A stretch of 64,000 nucleotides of DNA, taken from DASYXZ01 sp035946625 (lineage in GTDB: Bacteria > Acidobacteriota > Terriglobia > UBA7540). The stretch is taken from contig DASYZE010000073.1 of the NCBI GenBank assembly GCA_035946625.1, positions 65,969-129,968 on the forward strand. Direction: 5' to 3'. Below, piece after piece: positions 1-11,755 of this stretch (the first letter of the stretch is position 1; every line of letters begins with the position of its first letter). The translations under genes and the position numbers were made by a program. The notes beneath the pieces were generated by a model. It was not told where the DNA came from. It made no database searches and worked only from the letters and a program-made list of their open reading frames with translations.

Positions 1-1370
1 CCAAACCGCAATTACGCCGGGAGCTGGGCTTGGTGCAAGCCACCGCCCTGGCCATCACCGACATGGTGGGCATTGGGCCCTATATCACCATCCCGCTGCT
101 ACTCGCCACCATGGGCGGGCCGCAGGCGATGCTGGGATGGTTTGTGGGCGCGCTGCTCGCGTTCTGTGACGGACTGGTTTGGGCGGAGCTGGGCGCCGCC
201 ATGCCCAAGGCGGGAGGCAGTTACAATTATTTGCGGGAAGCTTACGGACCCGTGGGAGCAGGCCGCTGGTTGTCCTTTCTGATGGTCTGGCAGATTATTT
301 TTTCCGCGCCCTTGTCGGTGGCGAGCGGAAGCATCGGGTTTTCCAATTACCTCCATTATTTCCTTCCCCACTTGCCCAACTGGGGTTTGAGGGCGATCGC
401 GGCACTTTTTCCGCTGTTGCTGGTGGCGCTGCTCTACCGGAGGATTGGCGAAATCGGGAAAATTTCCGTGATACTGGTGGCGGGCGTGCTGGGCGGCTGC
501 CTTTGGATAGTGGTTTCCGGCGTTCCCCATCTGAGCGCGGCGCGGCTGTTCGATTTTCCTCCTGGCGCTTTCCGGTTGAACTGGGTCTTGTATGCGGGCC
601 TCGGCCACGCCACGCTTTACGCCTTGTATGATTACTTCGGATATTACAACGTATGTTATCTGGCGGAGGAAATCCGCGATCCGGGCCGCGTGATTCCGCG
701 CGCCATCATGTTCTCCATCATCGCCGTGGGGAGCATCTACGTGCTAATGACCGCTTCTTTCCTAAGTGTTATTCCCTGGCGGCAGGTTCTCGAAAGCAAA
801 TTCGTGGCGTCCGAATTCATCGGAATCCTTCAGGGCGCGCTGGCGGGCAAGGTGATGACAGCGCTGATCCTCTGGATCGCGTTTTCCTCCGCCTTCTCGC
901 TGCTCCTGGGCTACTCGCGCATCCCTTACGTGGCGGCGACGGACGGCAATTTCTTTCGCGTCTTCGCCCGCCTGCATCCGACAGGGGAATTCCCCTACGT
1001 CTCCTTGATCACGCTCGGCCTGATTGCTTCCATCTGCAGCCTGTTCCGATTGTCGGACGTAATTGGAAGCCTGATCGCCACCCGCGTGCTTATCCAATAC
1101 CTGCCCCAAACTATCGGGTTTTTTGTGCTGCGTTTCCGTCAACCCGGGCTGGTGCGTCCGTTCCGCATGTGGTTTTATCCGCTTCCCGGAATTATTTCCG
1201 TTTTCGGCTGGCTGTATATTTTGGGCACCTCCAACGAAAAATCTCTGCTTTTTGCGTTGGGAGTTTTCCTGGTGGGAACCACAGCCTTCATGATTCGATC
1301 CAGGGTGCGCCGGGAGTGGCCGTTTAATGGGGTGGGCAGAAACCAGCCGGCAGTAGACAGACTGCCGTAG
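1..1370 (+). CDS. APC-family amino acid permease, 5' end outside window
   Basis: Polytopic inner-membrane transporter of the amino acid-polyamine-organocation superfamily, predicted to import an amino acid or related cation by proton symport. The frame is already open at the left edge and reads PQLRRELGL just before the first TTG, which is the conserved N-terminal stretch that precedes TM1 in this family, so the true start lies outside the window. The TM1 region contains the helix-breaking GIGPYI segment typical of the substrate site. About twelve hydrophobic segments follow, ending with a short basic cytoplasmic tail. Substrate cannot be told from the sequence. It ends 26 bp from the convergent methyltransferase gene. 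Family call is firm, specificity unknown. Confidence 0.85.
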   Translation, partial: KPQLRRELGLVQATALAITDMVGIGPYITIPLLLATMGGPQAMLGWFVGALLAFCDGLVWAELGAAMPKAGGSYNYLREAYGPVGAGRWLSFLMVWQIIFSAPLSVASGSIGFSNYLHYFLPHLPNWGLRAIAALFPLLLVALLYRRIGEIGKISVILVAGVLGGCLWIVVSGVPHLSAARLFDFPPGAFRLNWVLYAGLGHATLYALYDYFGYYNVCYLAEEIRDPGRVIPRAIMFSIIAVGSIYVLMTASFLSVIPWRQVLESKFVASEFIGILQGALAGKVMTALILWIAFSSAFSLLLGYSRIPYVAATDGNFFRVFARLHPTGEFPYVSLITLGLIASICSLFRLSDVIGSLIATRVLIQYLPQTIGFFVLRFRQPGLVRPFRMWFYPLPGIISVFGWLYILGTSNEKSLLFALGVFLVGTTAFMIRSRVRREWPFNGVGRNQPAVDRLP

Positions 1371-1396
1371 AGTTGAATCATGCGCCCGGAAAAGAA

Positions 1397-2185
1397 CTAC
1401 GATGCGGGCTTCAAGGCGAGCAGAAACAATGCCTCATTGTGGGTGATGAGAATATCCTCGCCTTGAGCCTTGGCGGCAAATCCGGCGCGATCTCCGGCCA
1501 GGGAGTCCTCCAGCAGTTTTCGCGCCTCCGTGTGGCGTTTGTGGTTGGGCTCAAGCCCGGCGCGAAGCATCCAGGTGTTGAATGACCGTTCGCGCCGCTT
1601 CAGCGATTGGCGGAGGATTTCAAGACCGATTGCGTCAAACATCGAAAGAAAAGTAGTGAGTCGCAGCGTGCAGGCATGGGAGGGATCGCGCAGGCTCTCG
1701 ATTTTATTGTGCAGCTCAAATTTCGGGTCGCTTTCCGGCGACAGGCAATCGATCACCATCATCCGGCCTTCCGGCTTCATCACCCGAGCCATTTCGCGCA
1801 GTGCCAGTTCCGGCTTCGGCATGTGATGGATGGAGCACTGGCACGAGACTAGGTCAAACGAATGGTTCGGGTAGGGCAGTTGCTCTGCTTCGCCGCAGTC
1901 GAATGCCGCGTTCGTAATATTCCGCTCACGCTGGAATTCGCGCGCCTGGAGAAGCATTGCTTGCGTCAGGTCCACGCCGCGCGCAAAACCCACCCGCGCC
2001 GCCAATCCCAAAACCAATTCCCCCGGGCCGCAGGCAACATCCAGAGTGACCTCGCCGGGCTTGGGCTTGGCGAATTCCACTTTCTCCGCCATAATTTCCG
2101 GTGTGTCGCGCGCCAGGGTTTTTGAAAACGCCTCCACCGTTTTGGCGAATTGTTTTTGCACTGCTTCCTTGTGTTTTTTTGACAT
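1397..2185 (-). CDS. Class I SAM-dependent methyltransferase (UbiE/Methyltransf_11 type)
   Basis: Soluble 262-residue protein with the Rossmann-fold methyltransferase signature. Motif I reads DVACGPGEL (about residues 49-57) and binds S-adenosylmethionine. An acidic residue ends strand 2 (RGVDLTQAML), and motif IV is FDLVSCQCSIHHM. The N-terminus is helical and the C-terminal third is a variable cap, so the substrate (quinone, small molecule or metalloid) is not predictable. It is transcribed towards the permease at the left and diverges from the kinase at 2327, with about 140 bp between the two starts that must hold both promoters. Not assigned to UbiE itself, because the UbiE/COQ5 signature sequences are absent. 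Confidence 0.85.
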   Translation of the reverse strand: MSKKHKEAVQKQFAKTVEAFSKTLARDTPEIMAEKVEFAKPKPGEVTLDVACGPGELVLGLAARVGFARGVDLTQAMLLQAREFQRERNITNAAFDCGEAEQLPYPNHSFDLVSCQCSIHHMPKPELALREMARVMKPEGRMMVIDCLSPESDPKFELHNKIESLRDPSHACTLRLTTFLSMFDAIGLEILRQSLKRRERSFNTWMLRAGLEPNHKRHTEARKLLEDSLAGDRAGFAAKAQGEDILITHNEALFLLALKPAS

Positions 2186-2326
2186 GGGGCTAGAATGTTA
2201 TCGCAATTCGTGGCGCTGGAGTAGTGGAGAGAGCAGTCGGAGGCAGCCCATTTTGAACTTGAGTCGCTGGTCCCCTCAGCGGGCCGTCCCGCGCCCCCGG
2301 CGCGGCTGCGCCCGGCTATTCCCAAT

Positions 2327-4624
<2,298 letters not shown>

Positions 4625-4746
4625 TCAATCGCAAACGGGCCGATAGATGGCCTGTCACTCTGATTTGAAATGTTATAGAATGCGATTTTTCCCTTGGACT
4701 GAAACTTGGACACACGGTTCCCACTTCAATTTGAAGGATTGGTCGA

Positions 4747-5523
4747 TTGATTGAAGAAGCGACAGGATTGCAATTTGCCCAAGCGGGCGGTCGACAGTCC
4801 GAATCGATTCCGACCAACCCATTCGTTCTAATCCCAGCCGGCGAATTCACGATGGGCTGCGTGGCTGGACAGGATGAAGAGCGGCCCGTCCATCGCGTGG
4901 CAGTGGACGCATTTGAATTGGCTGCCTGTCAGGTGCGCAATCGCGACTATGTGATTTTCCTTGCAGCCACGGGGCACCCGCCGCCCAAGCAGTGGAACGA
5001 CGCAGATTTCAGCCATCCGGACCAGCCCGTGGTCGCGGTGAGCTGGATTGAAGCGGTTAAATATTGTGATTGGCTCGGCCGCCGCGACGGCCGCAATTAT
5101 CGACTGCCCACGGAAGCCGAGTGGGAGCGCGCCGCGCGAGGTGGCCGCGAAGGGGCGCTCTACGTTTGGGGCGATGATCGGCCGCACGCGTGGCCTTCCT
5201 ATGTCCGGCGATGGGGCGGTGAAGTCAATGGGCCGCTTCCCGTCGGACTGGATGCGCCCAACGCTTTCGGGCTTTACGACATCGGTGAAAACGTCCACGA
5301 ATGGTGCGCGGACTGGTTTGGCAAAGATTATTACGCTCACTCGCCGGCGAGAAACCCGCGCGGTCCGGAATCCGGCCAGCGGCGCGCCTCGCGCGGCGGT
5401 TCCTGGCGGCACCAGATCAAAGTAAGCCGCTGCGCCGCCCGTTCGAGCATTCCGCCGACTTTCGAGTACGCAGACTATGGTTTTCGCGTCGCCCGCGACC
5501 TTCCCGCGAGCGGCTCAAATTGA
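4747..5523 (+). CDS. Formylglycine-generating-enzyme (SUMF1) fold protein without catalytic cysteines
   Basis: 258-residue FGE-sulfatase domain protein. Fold landmarks are FVLIPAGEFTMG near the N-terminus, RLPTEAEWERAARGG in the middle, NVHEWCADW and the final YGFRVAR. The region that in true FGE and EgtB-like enzymes carries the copper-binding Cys pair reads GGSWRHQIKVSRCAARS and lacks that pair, so sulfatase activation is unlikely. Such degenerate members are often binding or accessory proteins. TTG start chosen because AAGGA (4734-4738) lies 8 nt upstream. It stops 28 bp before galT on the same strand, so the two are probably co-transcribed, but a functional link with galactose metabolism is not evident. 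Confidence 0.8.
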   Translation: MIEEATGLQFAQAGGRQSESIPTNPFVLIPAGEFTMGCVAGQDEERPVHRVAVDAFELAACQVRNRDYVIFLAATGHPPPKQWNDADFSHPDQPVVAVSWIEAVKYCDWLGRRDGRNYRLPTEAEWERAARGGREGALYVWGDDRPHAWPSYVRRWGGEVNGPLPVGLDAPNAFGLYDIGENVHEWCADWFGKDYYAHSPARNPRGPESGQRRASRGGSWRHQIKVSRCAARSSIPPTFEYADYGFRVARDLPASGSN

Positions 5524-5551
5524 AATCATCCCAATATCGAGGAAAAAATCC

Positions 5552-6550
5552 ATGCCTGAGCTTCGCCATAATATCCTGACCAACGAATGGGTGATTATTT
5601 CCACCGAACGCGCCAAGCGGCCGGAAGAATTCGCCAAGAAGACTAAAGAACAAAAAGTGATTCCCGCTTTCGTGCCTACCTGCCCGTTTTGTCCCGGCAA
5701 TGAGAAGTTGACTCCGCCGGAAACTTTCATCATTCCCGAGGGCAACAGTTGGCGGATACGCGTTTCCCCCAACAAGTTTGCCGCGCTTTCCTACCAAGGA
5801 GAAAAAGAGCGCTTCGTTCAGGGCATTCAACGCACTATCACCGGCGTGGGCATCCATGAAGTGATCATTGAGACGCCGGACCACAGCAAAACCACGGCGC
5901 TGCTTACAGACAGTCAGGTGGAGTCCATCGTCCAAACCTACTTGAACCGGTTCAAATTTGCCTCGGCCGACCACCGGGTTGAACAGGCCACCATCTTCAA
6001 AAACCACGGAGAGGCGGCGGGCACGTCGCTGGAGCATCCCCACTCCCAAATGATTGCCACCCCCGTGATCCCCTCCCAGCTTCGCGACCGGCTGATCAAC
6101 TCCCTCCGCCACTTTGACGAGTTTGGAGAGTGCATTTTCTGCCGGGTTCTCGAAGTGGAGCAAAAAGATGGGACGCGCATCGTCTATGAGACGGAACACT
6201 TTGTCACCCTCGTTCAATACGCAGCGCTCACCCCTTTTTCCATGCTCGTCATGCCGCGCCGGCACATGGCTTGCTTCTCGCAGATCAATGATGCGGAGGC
6301 GGCCGACCTGGCTCACAACCTTCGCGTGACCCTGGCCAAGCTCTATCATGGGCTCGCTAATCCGGATTTCAACTATGTGATTCGGACCGCGCCCATCGAA
6401 AATACCGGCGTCAGGTATTATCACTGGTACGTCAGCATCATTCCCCGCCTCACCCGGACGGCGGGCTTCGAGCTTGGCTCCGGAATGTTCATCAATGTTT
6501 CGCTTCCGGAGGAAAACGCCAAATTCCTGCGCGAAGTAAAGGTGAATTGA
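5552..6550 (+). CDS. galT: Galactose-1-phosphate uridylyltransferase
   Basis: 332-residue HIT-superfamily enzyme of the Leloir pathway. It exchanges UMP between UDP-glucose and galactose-1-phosphate in the cytoplasm. The zinc-site pair CPFCPGN lies near residue 45. The active-site stretch runs FKNHGEAAGTSLEHPHSQ, with the His-x-His-x-Gln nucleophile triad HPHSQ. A second CIFC pair and a C-terminal HWYVSIIPR strand follow. Start ATG at 5552 is supported by GAGGA (5539-5543) 8 nt upstream; an in-frame start further upstream would overlap the preceding gene. No galK, galE or galM is seen nearby. Length is near the usual 330-350 residues. Confidence 0.93.
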   Translation: MPELRHNILTNEWVIISTERAKRPEEFAKKTKEQKVIPAFVPTCPFCPGNEKLTPPETFIIPEGNSWRIRVSPNKFAALSYQGEKERFVQGIQRTITGVGIHEVIIETPDHSKTTALLTDSQVESIVQTYLNRFKFASADHRVEQATIFKNHGEAAGTSLEHPHSQMIATPVIPSQLRDRLINSLRHFDEFGECIFCRVLEVEQKDGTRIVYETEHFVTLVQYAALTPFSMLVMPRRHMACFSQINDAEAADLAHNLRVTLAKLYHGLANPDFNYVIRTAPIENTGVRYYHWYVSIIPRLTRTAGFELGSGMFINVSLPEENAKFLREVKVN

Positions 6551-6819
6551 AAGCAAACCGACTTATCGCCTCGACCCATGGGAGAGAGGGGACGAAGGTG
6601 AAGGAAGGATCTACAATCTCCTCCGCCTGAACTCCCCCACCCCCAATTTTTTTCGCGATTCGCCAACCATTTTCATTCTGCGCCGTCTAATCAGTTTGAA
6701 CTGTCCACCAATTAGGAAGGCTGGGCAAGCGCGGAGGAACGAGATTTCCGGGAACAAAAATGCCTGCGTTGCGTATTCAATGAAGAGTGGATTTGAATCA
6801 AGGTTTAAGAGGGAACCCG

Positions 6820-7086
6820 ATGATCCTCAGACTCAATGCCGCCACGCAAGTCGAGAATCAACGCAACTATCCCGCCGAGATTGTGGAGCGGCTGCGCGCA
6901 CTCCTGATCGGCGGAGCAACTGCCTACGCAGACATCCATCGGGAAGACTTCTACGATGTGGTGGACGGGCCCCGGGTTTATTTCATCCACATCTCCCCCG
7001 CCACTCAAAACGTAATCTTGCTTGCCACGTGGCTCAATGAAAGCCAGGTGAAACGGGAAAAAGCTTTGGCCGGATGCGCCATGTAA
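6820..7086 (+). CDS. Small conserved-looking protein of unknown function
   Basis: 88 residues, no signal peptide or membrane segment. The sequence is mixed alpha/beta with a motif-like core YADIHREDFYDVVDGPRVYFIHISP. ATG at 6820 is preferred over an in-frame GTG at 6787 because a purine-rich AAGAGGGA lies about 6 nt upstream. It stands alone: the 270 bp before it (after galT) contain no other gene, and the next gene is convergent. Function not recognised. Confidence 0.6.
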   Translation: MILRLNAATQVENQRNYPAEIVERLRALLIGGATAYADIHREDFYDVVDGPRVYFIHISPATQNVILLATWLNESQVKREKALAGCAM

Positions 7087-7226
7087 AATGACGTTCTTGT
7101 TCCTCTCCCAGCCGTTCCGATTCGCTTTTCCAGTGCGCAGGAATCCTTCAGCACCCGCACTTCTTGTGCTCTGAATCTTGCTTTGATTTCCCTTTCTACG
7201 AGCAACTGGCGCCCCTTAAAAAAAGT

Positions 7227-7255
7227 GTAGGGGCGCTTCGAGAAAGCGCCCCTAC
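7227..7255. terminator. Perfect 12-bp stem-loop between convergent genes
   Basis: Arms GTAGGGGCGCTT (7227-7238) and AAGCGCCCCTAC (7244-7255) are exact inverse complements around a 5-nt loop. It lies between the small gene ending at 7086 and the convergent gene ending at 7311. There is no downstream T run, so it is either a bidirectional terminator or one copy of the GTAGGGGC...GCCCCTAC palindrome family also seen at 23916-23996 and 33630-33652. Confidence 0.6.
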
Positions 7256-7310
7256 GTCAGTCATTTGTTATCGCGCCGAAACCGCTGCCCTGGCCATCGC
7301 CGTTCAACCC

Positions 7311-7805
7311 TTATTCTCCCGCGGCCTCAACGTGGATGCGCTGAATTAGCTCTGGTCCCTCGGCCACCAGCGTAGGAGTCTTCCCGCCGCTGGTCCGGGC
7401 AAGTATCTGCTCGTTCCTGGGGATAGAGAAGTAAATGGTTTCACCCAGGGTTGCCAGCACAAGCGATCGCACGATGCCGGTATTCCCCTGACGGATGCAG
7501 ACCAGTTCGCTGGTTTTGGCAGCCGGACTCTGTTGCTGCGCCATGGTGAGAATGATGGCATGTTGCCTTCCTTTGCCCTCGCTCCTCAACTCCACGAGTG
7601 TCGTGTCCCCCATGTTGTGGCCCATCTCAAAAGTGTATTGCCCCGCCGGCAGGGTTGCCAAACCCCAGTGGGCTTCAAAGGGGAGAGTGAATTTGCCTCG
7701 TGCTTGGACCGTGCTCAGACCCTGAGCAAACGCTGATCCCGCACTCAGAACTGTCGCGGCCAGCGCCACTGCGAAAAGACTTGCAAGTTTACGATTGGCG
7801 TTCAT
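7311..7805 (-). CDS. Secreted small beta-rich protein of unknown function
   Basis: 164 residues with a clear Sec signal peptide (basic MNANRK, hydrophobic core, cleavage likely after SAFAQ, residue 28). The mature part begins with a strand-rich segment (KFTLPFEAHWGLATLPAGQY) and reads as a small beta-sandwich that would be periplasmic or extracellular. The PAGQYTFEM stretch resembles many short exported proteins of acidobacteria with no assigned role. Monocistronic: the divergent neighbour starts at 8030 and the other neighbour is convergent. I cannot assign a function. Confidence 0.75.
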   Translation of the reverse strand: MNANRKLASLFAVALAATVLSAGSAFAQGLSTVQARGKFTLPFEAHWGLATLPAGQYTFEMGHNMGDTTLVELRSEGKGRQHAIILTMAQQQSPAAKTSELVCIRQGNTGIVRSLVLATLGETIYFSIPRNEQILARTSGGKTPTLVAEGPELIQRIHVEAAGE

Positions 7806-8029
7806 GGGTTGCCTCCAAACTTAACTTCGCTCCGGATGCCGGGCCTTGATTCCCGGTTATTCGGTGCGCTGGGGCGTTGGATCGTTCTCTCGCCCTCGCC
7901 CATTAAGGCGGGAAAAGAATTCAAAAACTGTCATGCCCGCCAAAACTTTTTTCTGGATGTGGACGTTCGGCTGGAATGTCCGAAATCAACGTGGTAACCT
8001 TGGCAGACTAAAATGTTCAGGAGCCTCCA

Positions 8030-8605
8030 ATGCAGCCGCGAGAGCCGACGCACGATGTCACGCAATTGTTGCAGGCGTGGGGAAAAGGCGACCAGGCGGC
8101 TCTGGACCGCCTGATGCCGCTGGTCTACCAGGAGTTGCGCCGCATCGCCAAACGCCACATGCTCCATGAGCGTCCCGGGCACACGCTGCAAACCACGGCC
8201 CTGGCCAACGAGGTCTATCTGCGCTTGGTGGATGTGCAGAAGGTCACTTGGCACGACCGGGCCCATTTTTTCGCCATCTGCGCGAACACGATGCGGCGGA
8301 TTCTGGTGGATTTCGCCCGCTCTCGGGGCTACCAGAAGCGGGGTGGCGGCGAGGAGCCACTGTCACTTGATGAATCGCTGAATATTGCGGGCGGGCTACG
8401 AAGTGATTTGCCGGCCATCGATGAGGCGCTCAAGCGACTCGCCGAGCACGACCCCAGGAAAAGCCAGGTGGTGGAACTGCGGTTTTTCGGCGGGCTGAGC
8501 GTGGAAGAGACGGCGGAGGCGCTCAAGATTTCTCCGGAGACGGTGATGCGCGACTGGAAGATGGCTAGAGCGTGGCTCTATCGCGAGCTGGGTAGGAAAA
8601 AATAG
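8030..8605 (+). CDS. ECF-like RNA polymerase sigma factor (ECF_SF type)
   Basis: 191-residue sigma-70-like factor. Region 2 spans roughly residues 35-100 (YQELRRIAKRHM, ANEVYLRLVD, FFAICANTMRRILVDFAR) and region 4 residues 125-188 with the helix-turn-helix LSVEETAEALKISPETVMRDW. The order and wording match the Pfam ECF_SF/Sig-70_X6 family, which in acidobacteria and planctomycetes is typically linked to Ser/Thr kinases. Its TAG stop ends one base before the ATG of the kinase at 8607, so translation is probably coupled and the kinase is its likely partner. No anti-sigma gene is adjacent. Control by phosphorylation is inference. Confidence 0.9.
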   Translation: MQPREPTHDVTQLLQAWGKGDQAALDRLMPLVYQELRRIAKRHMLHERPGHTLQTTALANEVYLRLVDVQKVTWHDRAHFFAICANTMRRILVDFARSRGYQKRGGGEEPLSLDESLNIAGGLRSDLPAIDEALKRLAEHDPRKSQVVELRFFGGLSVEETAEALKISPETVMRDWKMARAWLYRELGRKK

Positions 8606-8606
8606 G

Positions 8607-11468
8607 ATGGAGGCTGAGCGTTGGCGACAAATCGAGAAGCTTTATCACGCCGCGCTGGAACTTGCCGGCAGCAAGCGCGCGGCCTTCCTTGACCAAGCCT
8701 GCGCGGCGGACCACGACCTGCGGCGCGAGGTCGATTCGCTGCTGGCAAGCGATGCCGCAGCGGGCAGCTTTATTGAAGCTCCGGCCGTGGCAATGGCGGC
8801 GAAGGGCCTGGCCAGGAGCCCGTCGCTGCTGGGCATGGGCAAGGACAGGGTGAAGACCGGTGTCCGGATATCTCACTATCTAATCCTTCAAAAGCTCGGT
8901 AGTGGCGGCATGGGAGAAGTGTATCGCGCCCGCGACACGAAACTCGAGCGCGACATAGCGCTGAAGATTCTGCCCCAACAGTTTGCCGCTGACCCGGAGC
9001 GCCTGGCCCGCTTCCAGCGCGAAGCGCGCGCCGTCGCCGCGCTGAACCACCCGAACATCGTCACCATCCACTCGGTGGAGGAAGCGGACGGCGTCCACTT
9101 TCTCACCATGGAGTTGGTCGACGGGCAGTCGCTTGACCGCCTGATCCCCGCGAGCGGCCTTCCCTTCGAGCGCATCGTGGAAATTGCCAGTGCCATGACC
9201 GAGGCGCTCGCTGCGGCGCATGAAAAAGGCATCGTCCATCGCGACCTGAAGCCCGCCAACGTGATGCTGACGGGCGACGGTCGCGTCAAGGTGTTGGACT
9301 TCGGCCTCGCCAAGGAAACCCGCGCGCCCGGCGGACACGACGCCACCCAGTCGGCTGCCGGACCCACCCAAGCGGGCGTCGTCATGGGGACGCCGGCCTA
9401 CATGTCTCCCGAACAGGCGCGCGGTGAGGAACTCGATGCGCGTACCGACCTTTTCAGTTTCGGCGCGGTGCTCTACGAAATGGCCACCGGACGGCAGGCG
9501 TTTTCAGGGACAACCGCCGCCGTGATTCACGATGCCATTCTCAATCGGGAGCCTCTGCCGCTCCATAGCCTGAACCCCGGTCTGCCACCCAGGTTTGAAG
9601 AGATCATCAATAAAGCGCTCGAAAAAGATCGCCACGTGCGCTATCAACACGCCTCGGATATTCTCGCCGACCTGAAGCGCCTGAAGCGAGATACCAGTTC
9701 TGGTGTGGGGGCGGGTCTTGTGCCCGGGCGTACACAGTCCGGCATAATGCCCGGCGTCCAAGGGCGCCCACAAGGGGCGCCACTACGACGTTGGCTGCTG
9801 GGTTCAGCCGGCGCGGTCATTGTGACGGCCGCTGTTATTGGTTATCTCCTTACGCGCCCCTTCCCCTTGCCGAAGGTCTCAAATTACGTTCAGCTTACCC
9901 ACGACGGTGAGCCGAAAATGCTGGTGGGCACCGACGGCTCGCGGCTTTACTTCCGCCTGGGGGATCGCACCCGCTGGAGTATCGACCAGGTGTCTGTCTC
10001 CGGCGGCGAGCCGGCACGAATCGAGACGCCTTCCGGAAGGATGTATCCTGCCAGTGTCTCACCGGATGGCTCTGACCTTCTCGTCTCAGAATGGCAGGCT
10101 GAGATTGGCAAGGGCCCGCTCTGGAGTCTTCCCGTTCTCGGTGGTTCGGCGCGCCGCCTTGGAGACGCCGTGGGGGGCGACGGCGCCTGGTCTCCTGACG
10201 GCAAAACGCTGGTTTATAGCAACGGAAGCGACCTGTTTCTCGCGAAGAATGACGGAAGTGATTTCCACAAGCTGGTCTCCGTGGCGGGATGGGCGTCTGC
10301 ACCAGAGTGGTCGCCGGACGGAAGCGAATTGCGGTTCACCGTGGGGGATCCCCAAACCTCCTCGCGGTCGCTTTGGCAAGTTTCGGCACAGGGCGCGAAC
10401 CTGCACCCCTTGCTGACGGGCTCGCATCATCTCGGCAATGTATGCTGCGGCCGTTGGACTTCAGATGGGCGATACTTTATTTTCGAGTCACGCGGCCAGA
10501 TCTGGGCCCTCCCCGAAATAGGAGGGCTTCTGCGAAAGCCCAGCCGCACGCCGATTCAGTTGACTTCCAGCCCGCTCCGCTTGGGCTCGCCCCTCCCCGC
10601 GAAAGACGGCAAGAAGCTGTTCGTGGTAGGCCGAACTTCTCGCGGCGAACTCGTGCGATACGACGCGAAGTCCGGCCAATTCCTGCCCTTTCTCTCCGGG
10701 ATCTCGGCGGAATATGTCGCCTTCTCCAAGGACCGCCAGTCTGTGGCCTACGTCACTTATCCTGAAGGGACACTCTGGCGCAGCAAGCCGGACGGGAGCG
10801 AGCGTGTACAACTTTCCTATCCGCCGATATATCCGGTCATGCCTCGCTGGTCCCCCGACGGCAAGCAGATCGTTTTCTATCACTTCACTCCGGGGAAGCC
10901 CCAACAGCTTTATACGGTTTCGCCGGAGGGCGGAAACGCCGAGCAACTGATGCCGAACGATCCTAAGCCTCAAGTGGACCCGGACTGGTCGCCGGATGGT
11001 ACGAAGATCGTCTTTGCGGGCGCCTGGGGCGAGACTGATTCAACCATCCGGGTGCTTAATCTGAAAAACCACCGGGTTTCAATACTCCCCGGATCACAAG
11101 GACTCATCTCGCCCCGCTGGTCACCGGATGGACGGTACATTGTCGCCACGCCCTTATACTCCTCGGGCCTCGTCCTTTTCGACTTTCAGACCGAAAAGTG
11201 GTCGGAACTCCTGAAGCTGGTTGGCACTGCTTTTGAGAACTGGTCTGCGGACGGGCGGTACGTTTACTTTATCCATGGGCCCGACAATCCGGGGGCGTAC
11301 CGGCTGCGGATCAGCGACCACAAGGTGGAGCGTGTCGCCGATCTGAAGGACCTCCCGATCACTGGCTACATGGGCTTCTGGCTCGGCCTCACCCCCGATG
11401 GTTCGCCATTGGTGCTCCGCGACGCCGGATCCCAGGACATCTACGCCCTCGATTGGGAGGCGCCGTGA
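8607..11468 (+). CDS. Membrane Ser/Thr protein kinase with extracytoplasmic PD40 beta-propeller
   Basis: 953 residues. Residues 1-60 form a helical leader (WRQIEKLYHAALEL) common in kinases downstream of ECF factors. The kinase domain spans about 91-350: GSGGMGEVY (98-106), Lys120, HRDLKPAN (211-218), DFG (231-233) and MSPEQA. One transmembrane helix lies at about 396-416 (LLGSAGAVIVTAAVIGYLL). The rest is a WD40-like PD40 propeller with repeated WSPDG or WSADG motifs, predicted outside the cytoplasm. This is a one-component receptor kinase layout, in which the propeller may sense a ligand or cell-wall component. Translationally coupled to the sigma factor ending at 8605. All catalytic residues are intact. 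Confidence 0.93.
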   Translation: MEAERWRQIEKLYHAALELAGSKRAAFLDQACAADHDLRREVDSLLASDAAAGSFIEAPAVAMAAKGLARSPSLLGMGKDRVKTGVRISHYLILQKLGSGGMGEVYRARDTKLERDIALKILPQQFAADPERLARFQREARAVAALNHPNIVTIHSVEEADGVHFLTMELVDGQSLDRLIPASGLPFERIVEIASAMTEALAAAHEKGIVHRDLKPANVMLTGDGRVKVLDFGLAKETRAPGGHDATQSAAGPTQAGVVMGTPAYMSPEQARGEELDARTDLFSFGAVLYEMATGRQAFSGTTAAVIHDAILNREPLPLHSLNPGLPPRFEEIINKALEKDRHVRYQHASDILADLKRLKRDTSSGVGAGLVPGRTQSGIMPGVQGRPQGAPLRRWLLGSAGAVIVTAAVIGYLLTRPFPLPKVSNYVQLTHDGEPKMLVGTDGSRLYFRLGDRTRWSIDQVSVSGGEPARIETPSGRMYPASVSPDGSDLLVSEWQAEIGKGPLWSLPVLGGSARRLGDAVGGDGAWSPDGKTLVYSNGSDLFLAKNDGSDFHKLVSVAGWASAPEWSPDGSELRFTVGDPQTSSRSLWQVSAQGANLHPLLTGSHHLGNVCCGRWTSDGRYFIFESRGQIWALPEIGGLLRKPSRTPIQLTSSPLRLGSPLPAKDGKKLFVVGRTSRGELVRYDAKSGQFLPFLSGISAEYVAFSKDRQSVAYVTYPEGTLWRSKPDGSERVQLSYPPIYPVMPRWSPDGKQIVFYHFTPGKPQQLYTVSPEGGNAEQLMPNDPKPQVDPDWSPDGTKIVFAGAWGETDSTIRVLNLKNHRVSILPGSQGLISPRWSPDGRYIVATPLYSSGLVLFDFQTEKWSELLKLVGTAFENWSADGRYVYFIHGPDNPGAYRLRISDHKVERVADLKDLPITGYMGFWLGLTPDGSPLVLRDAGSQDIYALDWEAP

Positions 11469-11755
11469 AGAACGGTCGGCACTAGCCTGGACTTCTCACC
11501 AAAATAGCGAGGGAGTTGACGCATACCTTTGGAGTGCGGTCCCGCACTACAAAACCGCCACAAACCACCGCCAGCATGCACCTTCGAGGCCTCTTGAAAA
11601 AAACGGGATAGTCGGATGCCACGGCTAAAGGAGAGTTGACTGACATTTCCCGTTTCCTTCGACGTGCTCCGAGCATCACATGAAAGTGGATTAAGTGCTA
11701 CAAAAATGAGAAACTGGAATGTCCAAAACTGATAAGTCCTGTTCCAAGGTGGGGC

